From the NCBI GenBank assembly GCA_023409835.1, contig JAEYQV010000044.1, positions 1 through 39,780 on the forward strand: DNA of 39,780 bases, written 5' to 3'. A model generated the notes under the pieces. That model ran no database searches. It was not told the DNA's origin and was given only the letters and a program-made list of their open reading frames with translations. Both the position numbers and the translations under genes were made by a program. Shown piece after piece: positions 1 through 7,509 of this stretch. The DNA comes from Bacillota bacterium. GTDB taxonomy: Bacteria > Bacillota > Clostridia > Lachnospirales > Lachnospiraceae. The stretch's first letter is position 1; each line of letters begins with the position of its first letter.

Positions 1-998
1 CCATGAGAATCGGTAAGCAGATGCAGTTCTTCGGAGCCCGTGCTAATCTGGCCAAGGCTCTGCTCTATGCCATCAACGGTGGTAAGGATGAGAAATCGGG
101 AGAGCAGGTCGGCCCGATGTTCGCACCGGTAACCGGCGACTATCTTGATTATGACGAGGTCATGGCGAAATTTGATCAGACCCTAGACTGGTTGTCCGAG
201 CTGTATATTAATACACTTAATGTCATCCATTTCATGCATGATAAATACAATTATGAAAGGCTTCAGATGGCCCTCCATGATATTAATATCCTTCGTACCG
301 AAGCCTGCGGTATCGCCGGCCTGTCGGTGGTTGCGGACTCCCTGTCTGCAATCAAACATGCGAGAGTTAAGGTGATTCGCAATGAAGTAGGTCTTGCCGT
401 GGATTATGAGATTGAGGGCGAATACCCCGCCTATGGAAATAATGATGATCGGGTCGATCAGATCGCAGTTGATCTTGTAGAACACTTCATGAATAAGCTC
501 CGTAAGGTAAAGACCTACCGGGATTCAAAGCAGACGCTATCCGTATTGACTATTACCTCGAACGTGGTGTACGGTAAGAAGACAGGAAGTACACCGGATG
601 GACGTAAGGCAGGAGAACCCTTTGCACCCGGAGCTAATCCGATGCATGGCAGGGATAAGAAGGGAGCAGCGGCTTCCATGGCCTCTGTTGCCAAGCTGCC
701 CTATAAACACGCGGAGGACGGTATTTCCTACACCTTCTCCATCATTCCAAAGGCACTGGGGAAGGATCAGGAGGAAAGAATTCATAATCTGGCCGGTATG
801 CTGGACGGTTACTTCCATGACAAGGGACATCACATCAATGTTAATGTCTTTGATAGGGAAACGCTTCTGGATGCCATGGAACACCCGGAGCAGTACCCTC
901 AGCTTACCATCCGTGTATCAGGCTATGCGGTAAACTTCGTGAAGCTGAGCCGCGAGCAGCAGCTGGATGTTATCCACAGAACCTTCCATGAGAGATAA
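1..998 (+). CDS. pflB: Formate C-acetyltransferase (pyruvate formate-lyase), C-terminal part
   Basis: This enzyme cleaves pyruvate with CoA to acetyl-CoA and formate by glycyl-radical chemistry in the cytoplasm of anaerobes. The gene is cut by the window start. The first two bases end a codon and the reading frame then gives about 331 residues. By alignment from memory with E. coli PflB, the catalytic Cys-Cys pair lies only a few residues upstream of the window. The glycyl-radical loop RVSGYAV is present near the C-terminus, with the radical Gly codon at 921-923. Other family signatures seen are GKQMQFFGARANLAK, ACGIAGLSVVADSLSAIK, NNDDRVD and TPDGRKAGEPFAPGANP. The C-terminus, about 24 residues after the radical Gly, is normal. 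pflA follows 111 bp downstream. Identification is very secure. Confidence 0.97.
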   Translation, partial: MRIGKQMQFFGARANLAKALLYAINGGKDEKSGEQVGPMFAPVTGDYLDYDEVMAKFDQTLDWLSELYINTLNVIHFMHDKYNYERLQMALHDINILRTEACGIAGLSVVADSLSAIKHARVKVIRNEVGLAVDYEIEGEYPAYGNNDDRVDQIAVDLVEHFMNKLRKVKTYRDSKQTLSVLTITSNVVYGKKTGSTPDGRKAGEPFAPGANPMHGRDKKGAAASMASVAKLPYKHAEDGISYTFSIIPKALGKDQEERIHNLAGMLDGYFHDKGHHINVNVFDRETLLDAMEHPEQYPQLTIRVSGYAVNFVKLSREQQLDVIHRTFHER

Positions 999-1008
999 AG
1001 GATTTCCG

Positions 1009-1053
1009 GCCGAGAGGATAGAGGTGAAGGCAAAGATGCCTTCCTCATTCGGC
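1009..1053 (+). other. Stem-loop between pflB and pflA
   Basis: A perfect 7-bp stem (1026-1032 with 1037-1043, loop AAGA) sits inside an outer 6-bp helix (1009-1014 with 1048-1053, one G-U). No U-run follows, so it is not a standard terminator. It may act as an RNA processing or stability element that lets pflB be expressed above pflA. That role is inferred only from its position. Confidence 0.45.
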
Positions 1054-1109
1054 TATCATAACTATAGGTACAATAAGATAATCAGATATCAGGAAAGGCT
1101 GGTGGAGCT

Positions 1110-1850
1110 ATGGAGATAACAGGACGAATTCATTCCTTGGAGAGCTTAGGAACGGTTGACGGACCGGGAATACGCTTTGTAGTTTTCCTGCAGGGCTGTC
1201 CCCTGCGCTGCCAGTTCTGCCATAATCCCGACACCTGGGACGTTGCGAAGGGGAAGGAATATACCCCGGAACAGCTGGTGGAGGAAATCCTTCGTTATAA
1301 ATCCTACATGGATTATTCCGGCGGCGGAGTCACCTTTACCGGCGGAGAACCAATGCTCCAGGCGGAATTTCTGCTTGAGGTCAGTAAGCTGCTTAAGAAA
1401 AAGAATATCTCAATTGCTGTTGATACCTCGGGCTTTATCTGGAACGATCATGTGAAGGAGCTGCTTACGTATACGGATCTGGTGCTACTGGATATTAAAA
1501 ACTATGATCCCATGGTGTATAAGACCGTAACCGGTGTCTCCCTTTCTCCGACTCTAAAGCTTCTGGATTATTTAAGAGACGCAGATATTAAGACCTGGAT
1601 TCGTTACGTACTCGTACCCGGTCTGACGGATAATCTGGATAGTGTGAGAAAGCTGTCGGAGCATCTGGATCATTATCCGAATGTGGAGAAGATTGAGATT
1701 TTGGCCTTCCACAAGATGGGCGAATACAAGTGGAAGGAGCTGGGGCTGGAATATAAGCTTAAGGATACGAAGGAACCCGGCAAAGAGCTTCTGAAGGAGG
1801 TCAAGGCTATCTTTGAAGCCAACGGGAAGACGGTATCAGCGAATGTGTAA
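1110..1850 (+). CDS. pflA: Pyruvate formate-lyase activating enzyme (radical SAM)
   Basis: This radical SAM enzyme installs the glycyl radical on pyruvate formate-lyase. The CX3CX2C cluster motif is at C30, C34 and C37 (GCPLRCQFCHNPDTW). The family-typical GTVDGPGIRFVVFLQGC precedes it and the SAM-binding FTGGEP follows at about residues 75-80. The length of 246 residues is normal for PflA. Its position directly behind pflB is the usual arrangement. The start is the ATG at 1110, preceded by a GGTGGAGC ribosome binding site. A hairpin in the 111-bp gap suggests co-transcription with independent mRNA stability. Confidence 0.96.
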   Translation: MEITGRIHSLESLGTVDGPGIRFVVFLQGCPLRCQFCHNPDTWDVAKGKEYTPEQLVEEILRYKSYMDYSGGGVTFTGGEPMLQAEFLLEVSKLLKKKNISIAVDTSGFIWNDHVKELLTYTDLVLLDIKNYDPMVYKTVTGVSLSPTLKLLDYLRDADIKTWIRYVLVPGLTDNLDSVRKLSEHLDHYPNVEKIEILAFHKMGEYKWKELGLEYKLKDTKEPGKELLKEVKAIFEANGKTVSANV

Positions 1851-1951
1851 ACCGCATTGTAACCGGTGCACGGATAGAGCAGGGATATAGAAACGATTTG
1901 CTTAATAAAACGTTGATGGAGATAGAGCGTATCTCCTATCATATAGAGGGA

Positions 1952-2020
1952 GACGACATGCTTCCGGATTGATGAGCCGCAATTATATGCTTGTGACCAT
2001 AACCGGAGGCATGTCGTTCT
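1952..2020 (+). terminator. Long-loop Rho-independent terminator after pflA
   Basis: A 16-bp stem with two G-U pairs (1952-1967 with 2003-2018) encloses a loop of about 35 nt and is followed by CTTTTG. It lies 100 bp after the pflA stop and probably ends the pfl transcript. The large loop and short U-tract make it weaker than a textbook terminator. Confidence 0.6.
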
Positions 2021-2026
2021 TTTGCA

Positions 2027-2060
2027 TTGGCGGTTGGCTTCACAGGCAGACAATCCGGTT
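2027..2060 (+). repeat. Dispersed repeat, copy A
   Basis: A segment of about 33 bp with core GGCAGACAATCCGGT lies just downstream of the terminator hairpin. It matches the minus-strand segment 36886-36853 at about 32 of 34 positions, and more weakly the segment at 19486-19516. It lies in the 430-bp gap between pflA and the phosphatase gene. See the finding on post-terminator repeats. Confidence 0.6.
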
Positions 2061-2194
2061 ACAATAAGCATAATTGCATACAAGTGAACATAGGGGGAAC
2101 ATCGGCTGCCCGCCTGAGATGTACGATATTGGGAACAGGGCTACGGTATATATCATCCGTAATGATGATAAGTGGTGGAAATAGGAATGATTTA

Positions 2195-2203
2195 TGCTAT
2201 AAT
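2195..2203 (+). promoter_or_regulatory. Extended -10 promoter for the phosphatase gene
   Basis: TGC is followed directly by a perfect TATAAT at 2198-2203, with no good -35 box. This lies 79 bp upstream of the ATG at 2282 and fits an extended -10 SigA promoter. Confidence 0.5.
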
Positions 2204-2281
2204 GGAAAGTAACTGTCTGCCCGGTATAGGGTGGAGAGGCATGTATGGTGTATTAAAGCGACGATAAGGAGTGGAATATAT

Positions 2282-2863
2282 ATGAGGATTTATTTGATCA
2301 GACACGGTGAGACAGACTGGAATTTGGAGGGCAAGCTTCAGGGCAGGGAAGATATCCCATTAAATGAAAACGGAATCCGACAGGCATATATATGCGGACA
2401 GGCATTTACCGGCAGAAGGATCAAGGCGGTGATAACCAGTCCGTTGATCCGTGCGAAGAGAACGGCCGAGATTATCGCGGAGAGTATTGGCCTTCCTCAG
2501 ATCATTGTGGAGGAGGGGCTCATAGAGCGGGATTTTGGTGTATTGGCAGGCAGAACCTATGATTCTAAGAAGTATTTTGATACCTTTGGAATTGAAGAGG
2601 GCATTGAAAATTGGGAGGAGCTCCATAATCGTCTGATTGGATGTATTAAGAGGTTGGCGGAACGCTACTACGATGAGGATATTATTCTGGTGTCCCATGG
2701 AGCTGCAATCAATTCCGTAATCTCTGTTCTTTCAAACGGCGAATTCGGCTCCGGTAAGACAAGGCTTAAGAATGCCTGTATCAGCATCATTGAATATCAA
2801 GAAGGACGTTTGCAGTTAAAGCAGTATAACCTTACGGCGGAGGAATTTACAGCTGTTCCATAA
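2282..2863 (+). CDS. Histidine phosphatase family protein (phosphoglycerate mutase-like)
   Basis: This is a 193-residue member of the histidine phosphatase (PhoE/CobC/GpmB-like) superfamily. The phospho-accepting motif LIRHGETDWN has His8 near the N-terminus, and the second catalytic region is ILVSHGAAIN. RxKRTAEI and LIERDFGVLAG are also family-typical. The start at 2282 was chosen because AAGGAGTG lies just upstream and the protein then begins MRIYLIRHGE. An upstream in-frame ATG would add 17 unrelated residues. It appears to be monocistronic with its own promoter. The substrate cannot be told from sequence, and cofactor-dependent glycolytic mutase is unlikely given the small size. Confidence 0.9.
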   Translation: MRIYLIRHGETDWNLEGKLQGREDIPLNENGIRQAYICGQAFTGRRIKAVITSPLIRAKRTAEIIAESIGLPQIIVEEGLIERDFGVLAGRTYDSKKYFDTFGIEEGIENWEELHNRLIGCIKRLAERYYDEDIILVSHGAAINSVISVLSNGEFGSGKTRLKNACISIIEYQEGRLQLKQYNLTAEEFTAVP

Positions 2864-3092
2864 GCTCAGGACATATGAGATGGTATTTATTTAGTTGCCT
2901 TTGGGAAAATAGTTGACAGGCATTGACAGGAGTGATAGAATCTACTTCTGTTCCCAATTTTGGACATGATTTTTATTGTATTGATAACAGAATAAGCACT
3001 GCGATCAGTACATCGAACCGTTTTTAGATATCCCTGAGACGGTGCAACACTTGGCAAGATATTTCACGATATAACTACCAGGAGGAATTAAA

Positions 3093-3251
3093 ATGCTTCA
3101 TTCAAACAGGAATTCTCTGACCATTATGGTCCTCCGGTATGATACCGGAGCTTCACAACACCTCATAGTATACTTCCGGAAATACCGGAAGAAGATCAGA
3201 GCCCCCGTTGGGCTAAGCATCAGAGGAAGACCCACAGAAGCCATAACTTAA
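3093..3251 (+). CDS. Possible small basic protein, 52 residues
   Basis: An ATG is preceded by a strong CAGGAGGAA ribosome binding site and opens a 52-codon frame ending at TAA 3249-3251. The predicted peptide begins MLHSNRNSLTIMVL, is Arg/Lys-rich and has almost no acidic residues. I recognise no family. The DNA under it is full of inverted repeats: a 9-bp palindrome at 3132-3150, CTTCCGG/CCGGAAG further on, and AGCCC/GGGCT. A second frame is open from 3143 to 3370 with a more protein-like composition but no start codon, so this may be a frameshifted remnant. It sits in the 650-bp gap before helD. Confidence 0.3.
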   Translation: MLHSNRNSLTIMVLRYDTGASQHLIVYFRKYRKKIRAPVGLSIRGRPTEAIT

Positions 3252-3351
3252 ATAAGAACAGTGTTTGGGAAATAAGCCGTTATTTTGTGGATAACTGGAC
3301 GAGCGAGGATTATTTCCGTGGAATTTTTGCGCTCTTTTTTCGTAAAAGAGC

Positions 3352-3382
3352 AAAAAAAAAGCTGTCCTAACGTTCTGACAGC
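3352..3382 (-). terminator. Rho-independent terminator acting on the minus strand
   Basis: Read on the minus strand, GCTGTC (3382-3377), a 10-nt loop and GACAGC (3366-3361) are followed by nine T (plus-strand A-run 3352-3360). A second 8-bp hairpin lies beyond it at 3331-3351. There is no minus-strand gene nearby, so what it terminates is unclear. It could end a small antisense or non-coding RNA started in 3400-3510. Confidence 0.7.
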
Positions 3383-3510
3383 GAAAAAGCTATTTTTAGC
3401 TACACTTCATTTTCAATCATAACACAACGGAAAGAAAAAGTCTAGTAATATTTTATTTTAGCTCTATCATGGAACTGTGGCGTATCAACTGATCTCAAAA
3501 GGAGGCTGTT

Positions 3511-5766
3511 ATGGAATATATATATGATAAGCAGGAAGCGAAGAGGGAAACAGGGAAGCTTAAGGAAATGGGTTTACCGGAGAATGAAGAGGGAGCAGGA
3601 ATACCGGAGGCTCATCAGACTGTGGATTGGCTTCAGGAAGAGAAGCAGTTAAAAAAGTGCATCGAGGTCATACAGAATAATATCGACTACTATTCGGGAG
3701 AGTTAATGAAGGTCAGTGCCGAGACAAAGGAACTGTATGATAACTACCGCTCCAGTAATCCGGAGCTGCATAATGATCTGGTCATTGGGCTGGATATGAA
3801 ATCACAGATTGAACGTATTCTGTCTAAGAACCTTGCTGCCCTGAAGAAGCCGTATTTTGGCAGGATTGATTATACCGAGTGCGGGGAGAAGGACCGATTC
3901 TCCCTCTATATCGGGAAGAACGGAGTTAGGAAGAGCAAGATGGAAAGCCTGATTGTGGACTGGAGGGCTCCGGTCTCCAGTGTATACTATGAGAGTGAAA
4001 TCGGTGAAAGCTCTTATCTGACACCCTTCGGAGAGACGATTGATATCAATCTGGATTTAAAGCGAACCTATGAGATTGTCGAGAGCGAGCTGGTTGATTT
4101 CTATGACTCGGATGTGGTCACCAACGATGAATTCCTGACCAAATATCTGAGCAAGAACAAGGAAGTGGTGCTGGGAGAGATCATCGCTACAATTCAGAAG
4201 GAGCAGAATGAAATCATCCGGGATGCACCGTTCCACAGTGTTATTGTACAGGGGGTAGCCGGTAGCGGTAAGACTACCGTGGCCATGCATCGTATCTCCT
4301 ACATCCTATATAACTATAAGGATAAATTCCGTCCCGATGAATTTTATATCATCGGCAGCAATAAGATGCTGTTGAATTACATCACCGGTGTTTTACCGAA
4401 TCTCGATGTTTATCATGTGAATCAGTTGACGATGCAGGAGTTCTTCCTGCTGCTTTTAGAGGGGGATTTTGATCTTAAGAAGGGGAAGTATCACTTAAGC
4501 AACAGCTTCCTAAAGCTGGAGCAATCGGAGCAGGAAGCGGGCAGAGCGGAGCTGAAAGCTTATAAGGGCTCCCTGCATTTTATTAAGGCACTGGATTACT
4601 ACCTGAAGCAATATGAACTAAGAACAGTGGTAACGGAGCCGGTCGTTTATATGGGAGAGACTCTGTATACGAGGGAGGAGATTATCTATTTTCTCAATTT
4701 CTTCAAAGAAAAGCCGTTACAGGAGAAGATTGATCTGCTGAATAAACAGCTGATCTACCGGATTTCCTCCATGAACGAACAGGAGCTGCACCGCAAGGAG
4801 GTAATTCAGGCCGAAGTGAAGAAATACAAGAATTACTTCGGGAACCGTAGCCAGAAAATCAAGCTGATGGAGGTATACTTAGAATTCTTAGCTTATCTGG
4901 AAGAGAATCCGTTAGAATTTAAGGAGCAGGGAATCGTATGCTTATCCAGAGAGGCCATCAGTGAGCTGCGCAGGGATTTACAGAACAAGAGAATTGACCT
5001 GTATGATCTGGGTATGCTGATTTTAATTAAGAAACGCTTGAAGCAGACAAGGGATTTCGAATTTGTCAGTCATATTGTAATTGATGAGGCGCAGGATTTT
5101 GGAGTCATGGTATTTGATCTGTTCAAAATCCTGTTTCAAAACTGTACCTACACGATTATGGGTGACGTATCCCAGAACATCCATTATGATACCGGTATGA
5201 ATGACTGGGAGGCTCTGAAGCAGGAGGTATTCCAACCGAATAAGGATAGGTTCTATGTACTGGCGAAGAGCTACCGCAATACAGTGGAGATCTCCGAGTA
5301 TGCCAGCCGGGTTTTGAAGAAATGCTCCTTTCAAACCTATGATATCCAGCCGATCATCCGGCATGGGAAGGAGGTCAGCCTGCGTAAGGTTTCCGGAGAG
5401 CAGGAAATGGCTGCGGAAGCAGTGAGCCTACTGAAGGATATCTTAAAAAGCGATTTTGATACCGTTGCTGTCATCTGTCGGACGGTGGAGGAGACAAGAA
5501 GAGTGGAGGAGCTGTTAAGACCTCATATCAATATAGAGAAATTGCCCGAAAATATGGAGGATATGACCTTCATGAACGGAATTATGGTGCTGCCCATTCA
5601 TATGACAAAGGGACTGGAATTTGATGCGGTTGTTATCTGGAACCCGGATGTGAATAGCTACCGTGCGGTGGATGCGGATGCGAAGCTTTTATATGTTGCG
5701 ATTACACGGGCGATGCACGAGCTGTATATCGTATACAGAGGACACCTGACAGAGCTGCTGAATTAA
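3511..5766 (+). CDS. helD: HelD-like UvrD-family helicase (RNA polymerase recycling motor)
   Basis: This 751-residue superfamily 1 ATPase is related to HelD, which in Bacillus binds RNA polymerase and releases it from nucleic acid. The N-terminus is charged and coiled-coil-like (residues about 30-110). The HelD hallmark FGRIDY...LYIGKNGV...DWRAPVSSVYYES follows at about 113-165. Walker A GVAGSGKTT starts at G248 (Lys254), and Walker B DEAQD is at 525-529. Later motifs are GDVSQNIH, SYRNTVEISE, HMTKGLEFDAVVIWNP and LLYVAITRAMHELYIVY. The start has AAAGGAGG seven bases upstream. No partner gene is adjacent. A generic UvrD/PcrA repair helicase is excluded by the WRAP region. Confidence 0.88.
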   Translation: MEYIYDKQEAKRETGKLKEMGLPENEEGAGIPEAHQTVDWLQEEKQLKKCIEVIQNNIDYYSGELMKVSAETKELYDNYRSSNPELHNDLVIGLDMKSQIERILSKNLAALKKPYFGRIDYTECGEKDRFSLYIGKNGVRKSKMESLIVDWRAPVSSVYYESEIGESSYLTPFGETIDINLDLKRTYEIVESELVDFYDSDVVTNDEFLTKYLSKNKEVVLGEIIATIQKEQNEIIRDAPFHSVIVQGVAGSGKTTVAMHRISYILYNYKDKFRPDEFYIIGSNKMLLNYITGVLPNLDVYHVNQLTMQEFFLLLLEGDFDLKKGKYHLSNSFLKLEQSEQEAGRAELKAYKGSLHFIKALDYYLKQYELRTVVTEPVVYMGETLYTREEIIYFLNFFKEKPLQEKIDLLNKQLIYRISSMNEQELHRKEVIQAEVKKYKNYFGNRSQKIKLMEVYLEFLAYLEENPLEFKEQGIVCLSREAISELRRDLQNKRIDLYDLGMLILIKKRLKQTRDFEFVSHIVIDEAQDFGVMVFDLFKILFQNCTYTIMGDVSQNIHYDTGMNDWEALKQEVFQPNKDRFYVLAKSYRNTVEISEYASRVLKKCSFQTYDIQPIIRHGKEVSLRKVSGEQEMAAEAVSLLKDILKSDFDTVAVICRTVEETRRVEELLRPHINIEKLPENMEDMTFMNGIMVLPIHMTKGLEFDAVVIWNPDVNSYRAVDADAKLLYVAITRAMHELYIVYRGHLTELLN

Positions 5767-5902
5767 CCGGATTTTTATCATAGCGTTCATAACCATCGGT
5801 AGTCATTCTTTATAATGAGATTTTAATCCTGGGCATATTGATGAAGAGGATAAGAAGTAATATAATTCAGGTTATATCAGATATCCCTTGATTATAGTTT
5901 CT

Positions 5903-5940
5903 GCAGCATGAGAAATGCTTGTAATAAGCATTTAGGCTGC
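5903..5940 (+). other. Hairpin in the leader of the EcsC-family gene
   Basis: AAATGCTT (5913-5920) pairs perfectly with AAGCATTT (5926-5933), inside an outer GCAGC/GCTGC helix. It lies about 55 bp upstream of the TTG start. No U-run follows. It could be a weak attenuator or simply mRNA structure. Confidence 0.4.
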
Positions 5941-5996
5941 CGCTGACCGCCATATCCATATGGCTGCAGGAACTGCCCAGGAAAGGAGCTTAGTCA

Positions 5997-6830
5997 TTGA
6001 ATAATCAGAATTCGGAACAGAGGAACCTAAAGAAGAAGCAGGTGCTGCTTAAGCATCTGATGAAGCTTGAGAAGCAGGAGGAGAGCTTTTTACAGCCCAA
6101 GGATAACAGCTTGCTGAGGAAGAAGCTCAATCCAATGTTGAATAAGGTTCAGGAAAAGATACCGCCTAAGCTGAAAAGTACCCTGGATACCGCCTTTTAT
6201 AAGGGCTTTCGCCTGGTATTTGAAAAGGGCAGTGCTTATATTGAGAAAACCTATAATAAGGATAAGATTCAATTGGAATATGACTTAAATAACTATGCGG
6301 TTGATAAATATGCCAGTAAGAAGCTGATGAAGAGACTGGATAAGCAATCGAAGCTGTCGGGACTTATGAATTCCTCCATAGCAGTGCTGGAAGGCGGAGT
6401 CCTTGGTCTACTGGGTATCGGTCTTCCGGACATTCCGCTGTTTATCGCTGTCATCATAAGGACCGTGAATGAAATTGCACTTAGCTACGGATACAATTAT
6501 GATACCGAGGAGGAGAAGGCTTACCTCCTGACCTTAATCTGCGGTGCATTATCACGGGACGGTCTCCAGAGACAATATAGTGAGAAAGCAGATGCCTTCA
6601 GCTCAAGAATTGATTCCGGTATCATAACGGAGCTTAATCTAAATGAATTGATGCGGGAATCGGCGGATCAGTTATCCGATGCCCTGCTGACGGCAAAATT
6701 CATACAGGGAATCCCGCTTGTCGGTGCCATCGGTGGTATAGTCAATCATACCGTAATAACCAAGATCAGCCGATATGCGAAGCTGAAATACAAGAAGAGA
6801 TATCTGCAGAGCAAGTTAAATCAGGGATAG
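5997..6830 (+). CDS. EcsC family protein
   Basis: This 277-residue protein matches the EcsC family (named after a gene of the B. subtilis ecs cluster), whose molecular role is unknown. The diagnostic stretch is GLLGIGLPDIPLFIAV, followed by RTVNEIALSYGYNYDTEEEK at about residues 140-175. The first 100 residues are Lys-rich and probably helical. There is a second glycine-rich hydrophobic segment (IQGIPLVGAIGGIVNHTV) near residue 240. The start is a TTG, chosen because AAAGGAGC lies about 7 bases upstream and no ATG fits. It is 230 bp behind helD and is probably a separate unit. Confidence 0.85.
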   Translation: MNNQNSEQRNLKKKQVLLKHLMKLEKQEESFLQPKDNSLLRKKLNPMLNKVQEKIPPKLKSTLDTAFYKGFRLVFEKGSAYIEKTYNKDKIQLEYDLNNYAVDKYASKKLMKRLDKQSKLSGLMNSSIAVLEGGVLGLLGIGLPDIPLFIAVIIRTVNEIALSYGYNYDTEEEKAYLLTLICGALSRDGLQRQYSEKADAFSSRIDSGIITELNLNELMRESADQLSDALLTAKFIQGIPLVGAIGGIVNHTVITKISRYAKLKYKKRYLQSKLNQG

Positions 6831-7065
6831 CTGTTATCCTCGTTGTGCTATCGCTTTTATCACAGAACAATAAGTAATATGCCGGTGAGCCATATCTTCG
6901 AAGTGAATGGTGACTTCTCTGCCTTGATGTGGAGATCTAAGGTTGTACTGATTTTACAGCGAAGTTAATCCTGTCCGGAGGATTATCCACCGGGCTTCAA
7001 TATGCTATAACAATATAATTGATTATAATTAACATAATTGAATAAAAAATTGCTACAAAGTGCTC

Positions 7066-7094
7066 TTGACAAACCGTCCAGGTATTTATATAAT
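7066..7094 (+). promoter_or_regulatory. Consensus SigA promoter of the tRNA pair
   Basis: A perfect TTGACA (7066-7071), a 17-bp spacer and a perfect TATAAT (7089-7094) lie 24 bp before tRNA-Val. This is the strongest promoter in the window and fits a stable RNA operon. Confidence 0.9.
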
Positions 7095-7117
7095 GGAAAA
7101 GTACTTTTTGAGTGCAT

Positions 7118-7190
7118 GGGATCTTAGCTCAGCTGGGAGAGCATCTGCCTTACAAGCAGAGGGTCATAGGTTCGAGCCCTATAGGTCCCA
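7118..7190 (+). tRNA. tRNA-Val (anticodon TAC)
   Basis: A 73-nt cloverleaf. The acceptor stem GGGATCT pairs with AGGTCCC (one G-U), with a D-arm GCTC...GAGC and anticodon stem TCTGC/GCAGA. Loop CTTACAA has TAC at 7151-7153, and the T-arm is ATAGG/CCTAT with TTCGAGC. CCA is not encoded. Confidence 0.96.
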
Positions 7191-7214
7191 TTTTCATGAA
7201 AATGAATTCCATAT

Positions 7215-7288
7215 GGCGAAGTAGCTCAGTTGGCGAGAGCATGCGGTTCATACCCGCAGTGTCGGCGGTTCAAATCCGTCCTTCGCTA
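7215..7288 (+). tRNA. tRNA-Met (anticodon CAT), elongator type
   Basis: A 74-nt cloverleaf. GGCGAAG pairs with CTTCGCT, the anticodon stem is TGCGG/CCGCA with loop TTCATAC, and the T-arm is GGCGG/CCGTC. The anticodon stem lacks the three consecutive G-C pairs of initiator tRNA, so an elongator is favoured. A lysidine-modified tRNA-Ile2 also reads CAT and cannot be fully excluded. CCA is not encoded. Confidence 0.93.
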
Positions 7289-7294
7289 CTTGAT

Positions 7295-7329
7295 CAGGTT
7301 GTATCATTACAGATACAACCTGTTTTTAT
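7295..7329 (+). terminator. Rho-independent terminator of the tRNA operon
   Basis: A perfect 11-bp stem (7295-7305 with 7312-7322), 6-nt loop ATTACA, then TTTTTATT. It starts 7 bp after tRNA-Met. Confidence 0.92.
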
Positions 7330-7356
7330 TTCATGACAAGTGAAACGATATATGGC
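7330..7356 (+). repeat. Dispersed repeat, partial copy D
   Basis: The 27 bp beginning TTCATGACAAGTGAAACGAT match 19515-19541 at about 23 of 27 positions. Like the other copies it lies directly after a terminator. The rest of the gap up to 7510 holds an imperfect hairpin (CGCCAT 7402-7407 with ATGGCG 7429-7434) and nothing else I can support. Confidence 0.45.
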
Positions 7357-7509
7357 TTCCTCTTGTATATAGAAAATTGGGTAGTTATAAATAGAACACT
7401 CCGCCATGCAAACGAAGTTCGCTTTGGGATGGCGCATATCGAAATTGGTTGACGAAGCCCGGAATATTACTTAAAATGAAGCTAGTTCCTAGAATAATGA
7501 GGTGAGTAT

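Noticed and set aside
1009..1053. Terminator between pflB and pflA
   Set aside because: The stem is good but no T-run follows, and pflA lacks a recognisable promoter of its own; listed as a stem-loop only.
2027..2212. A 61-codon plus-strand frame between pflA and the phosphatase gene
   Set aside because: It has no ribosome site, begins in a dispersed repeat and runs through the promoter of the next gene.
7112..7336. A 74-codon open frame on the plus strand
   Set aside because: It lies across the two tRNA genes and their terminator; cloverleaf structure explains the sequence.
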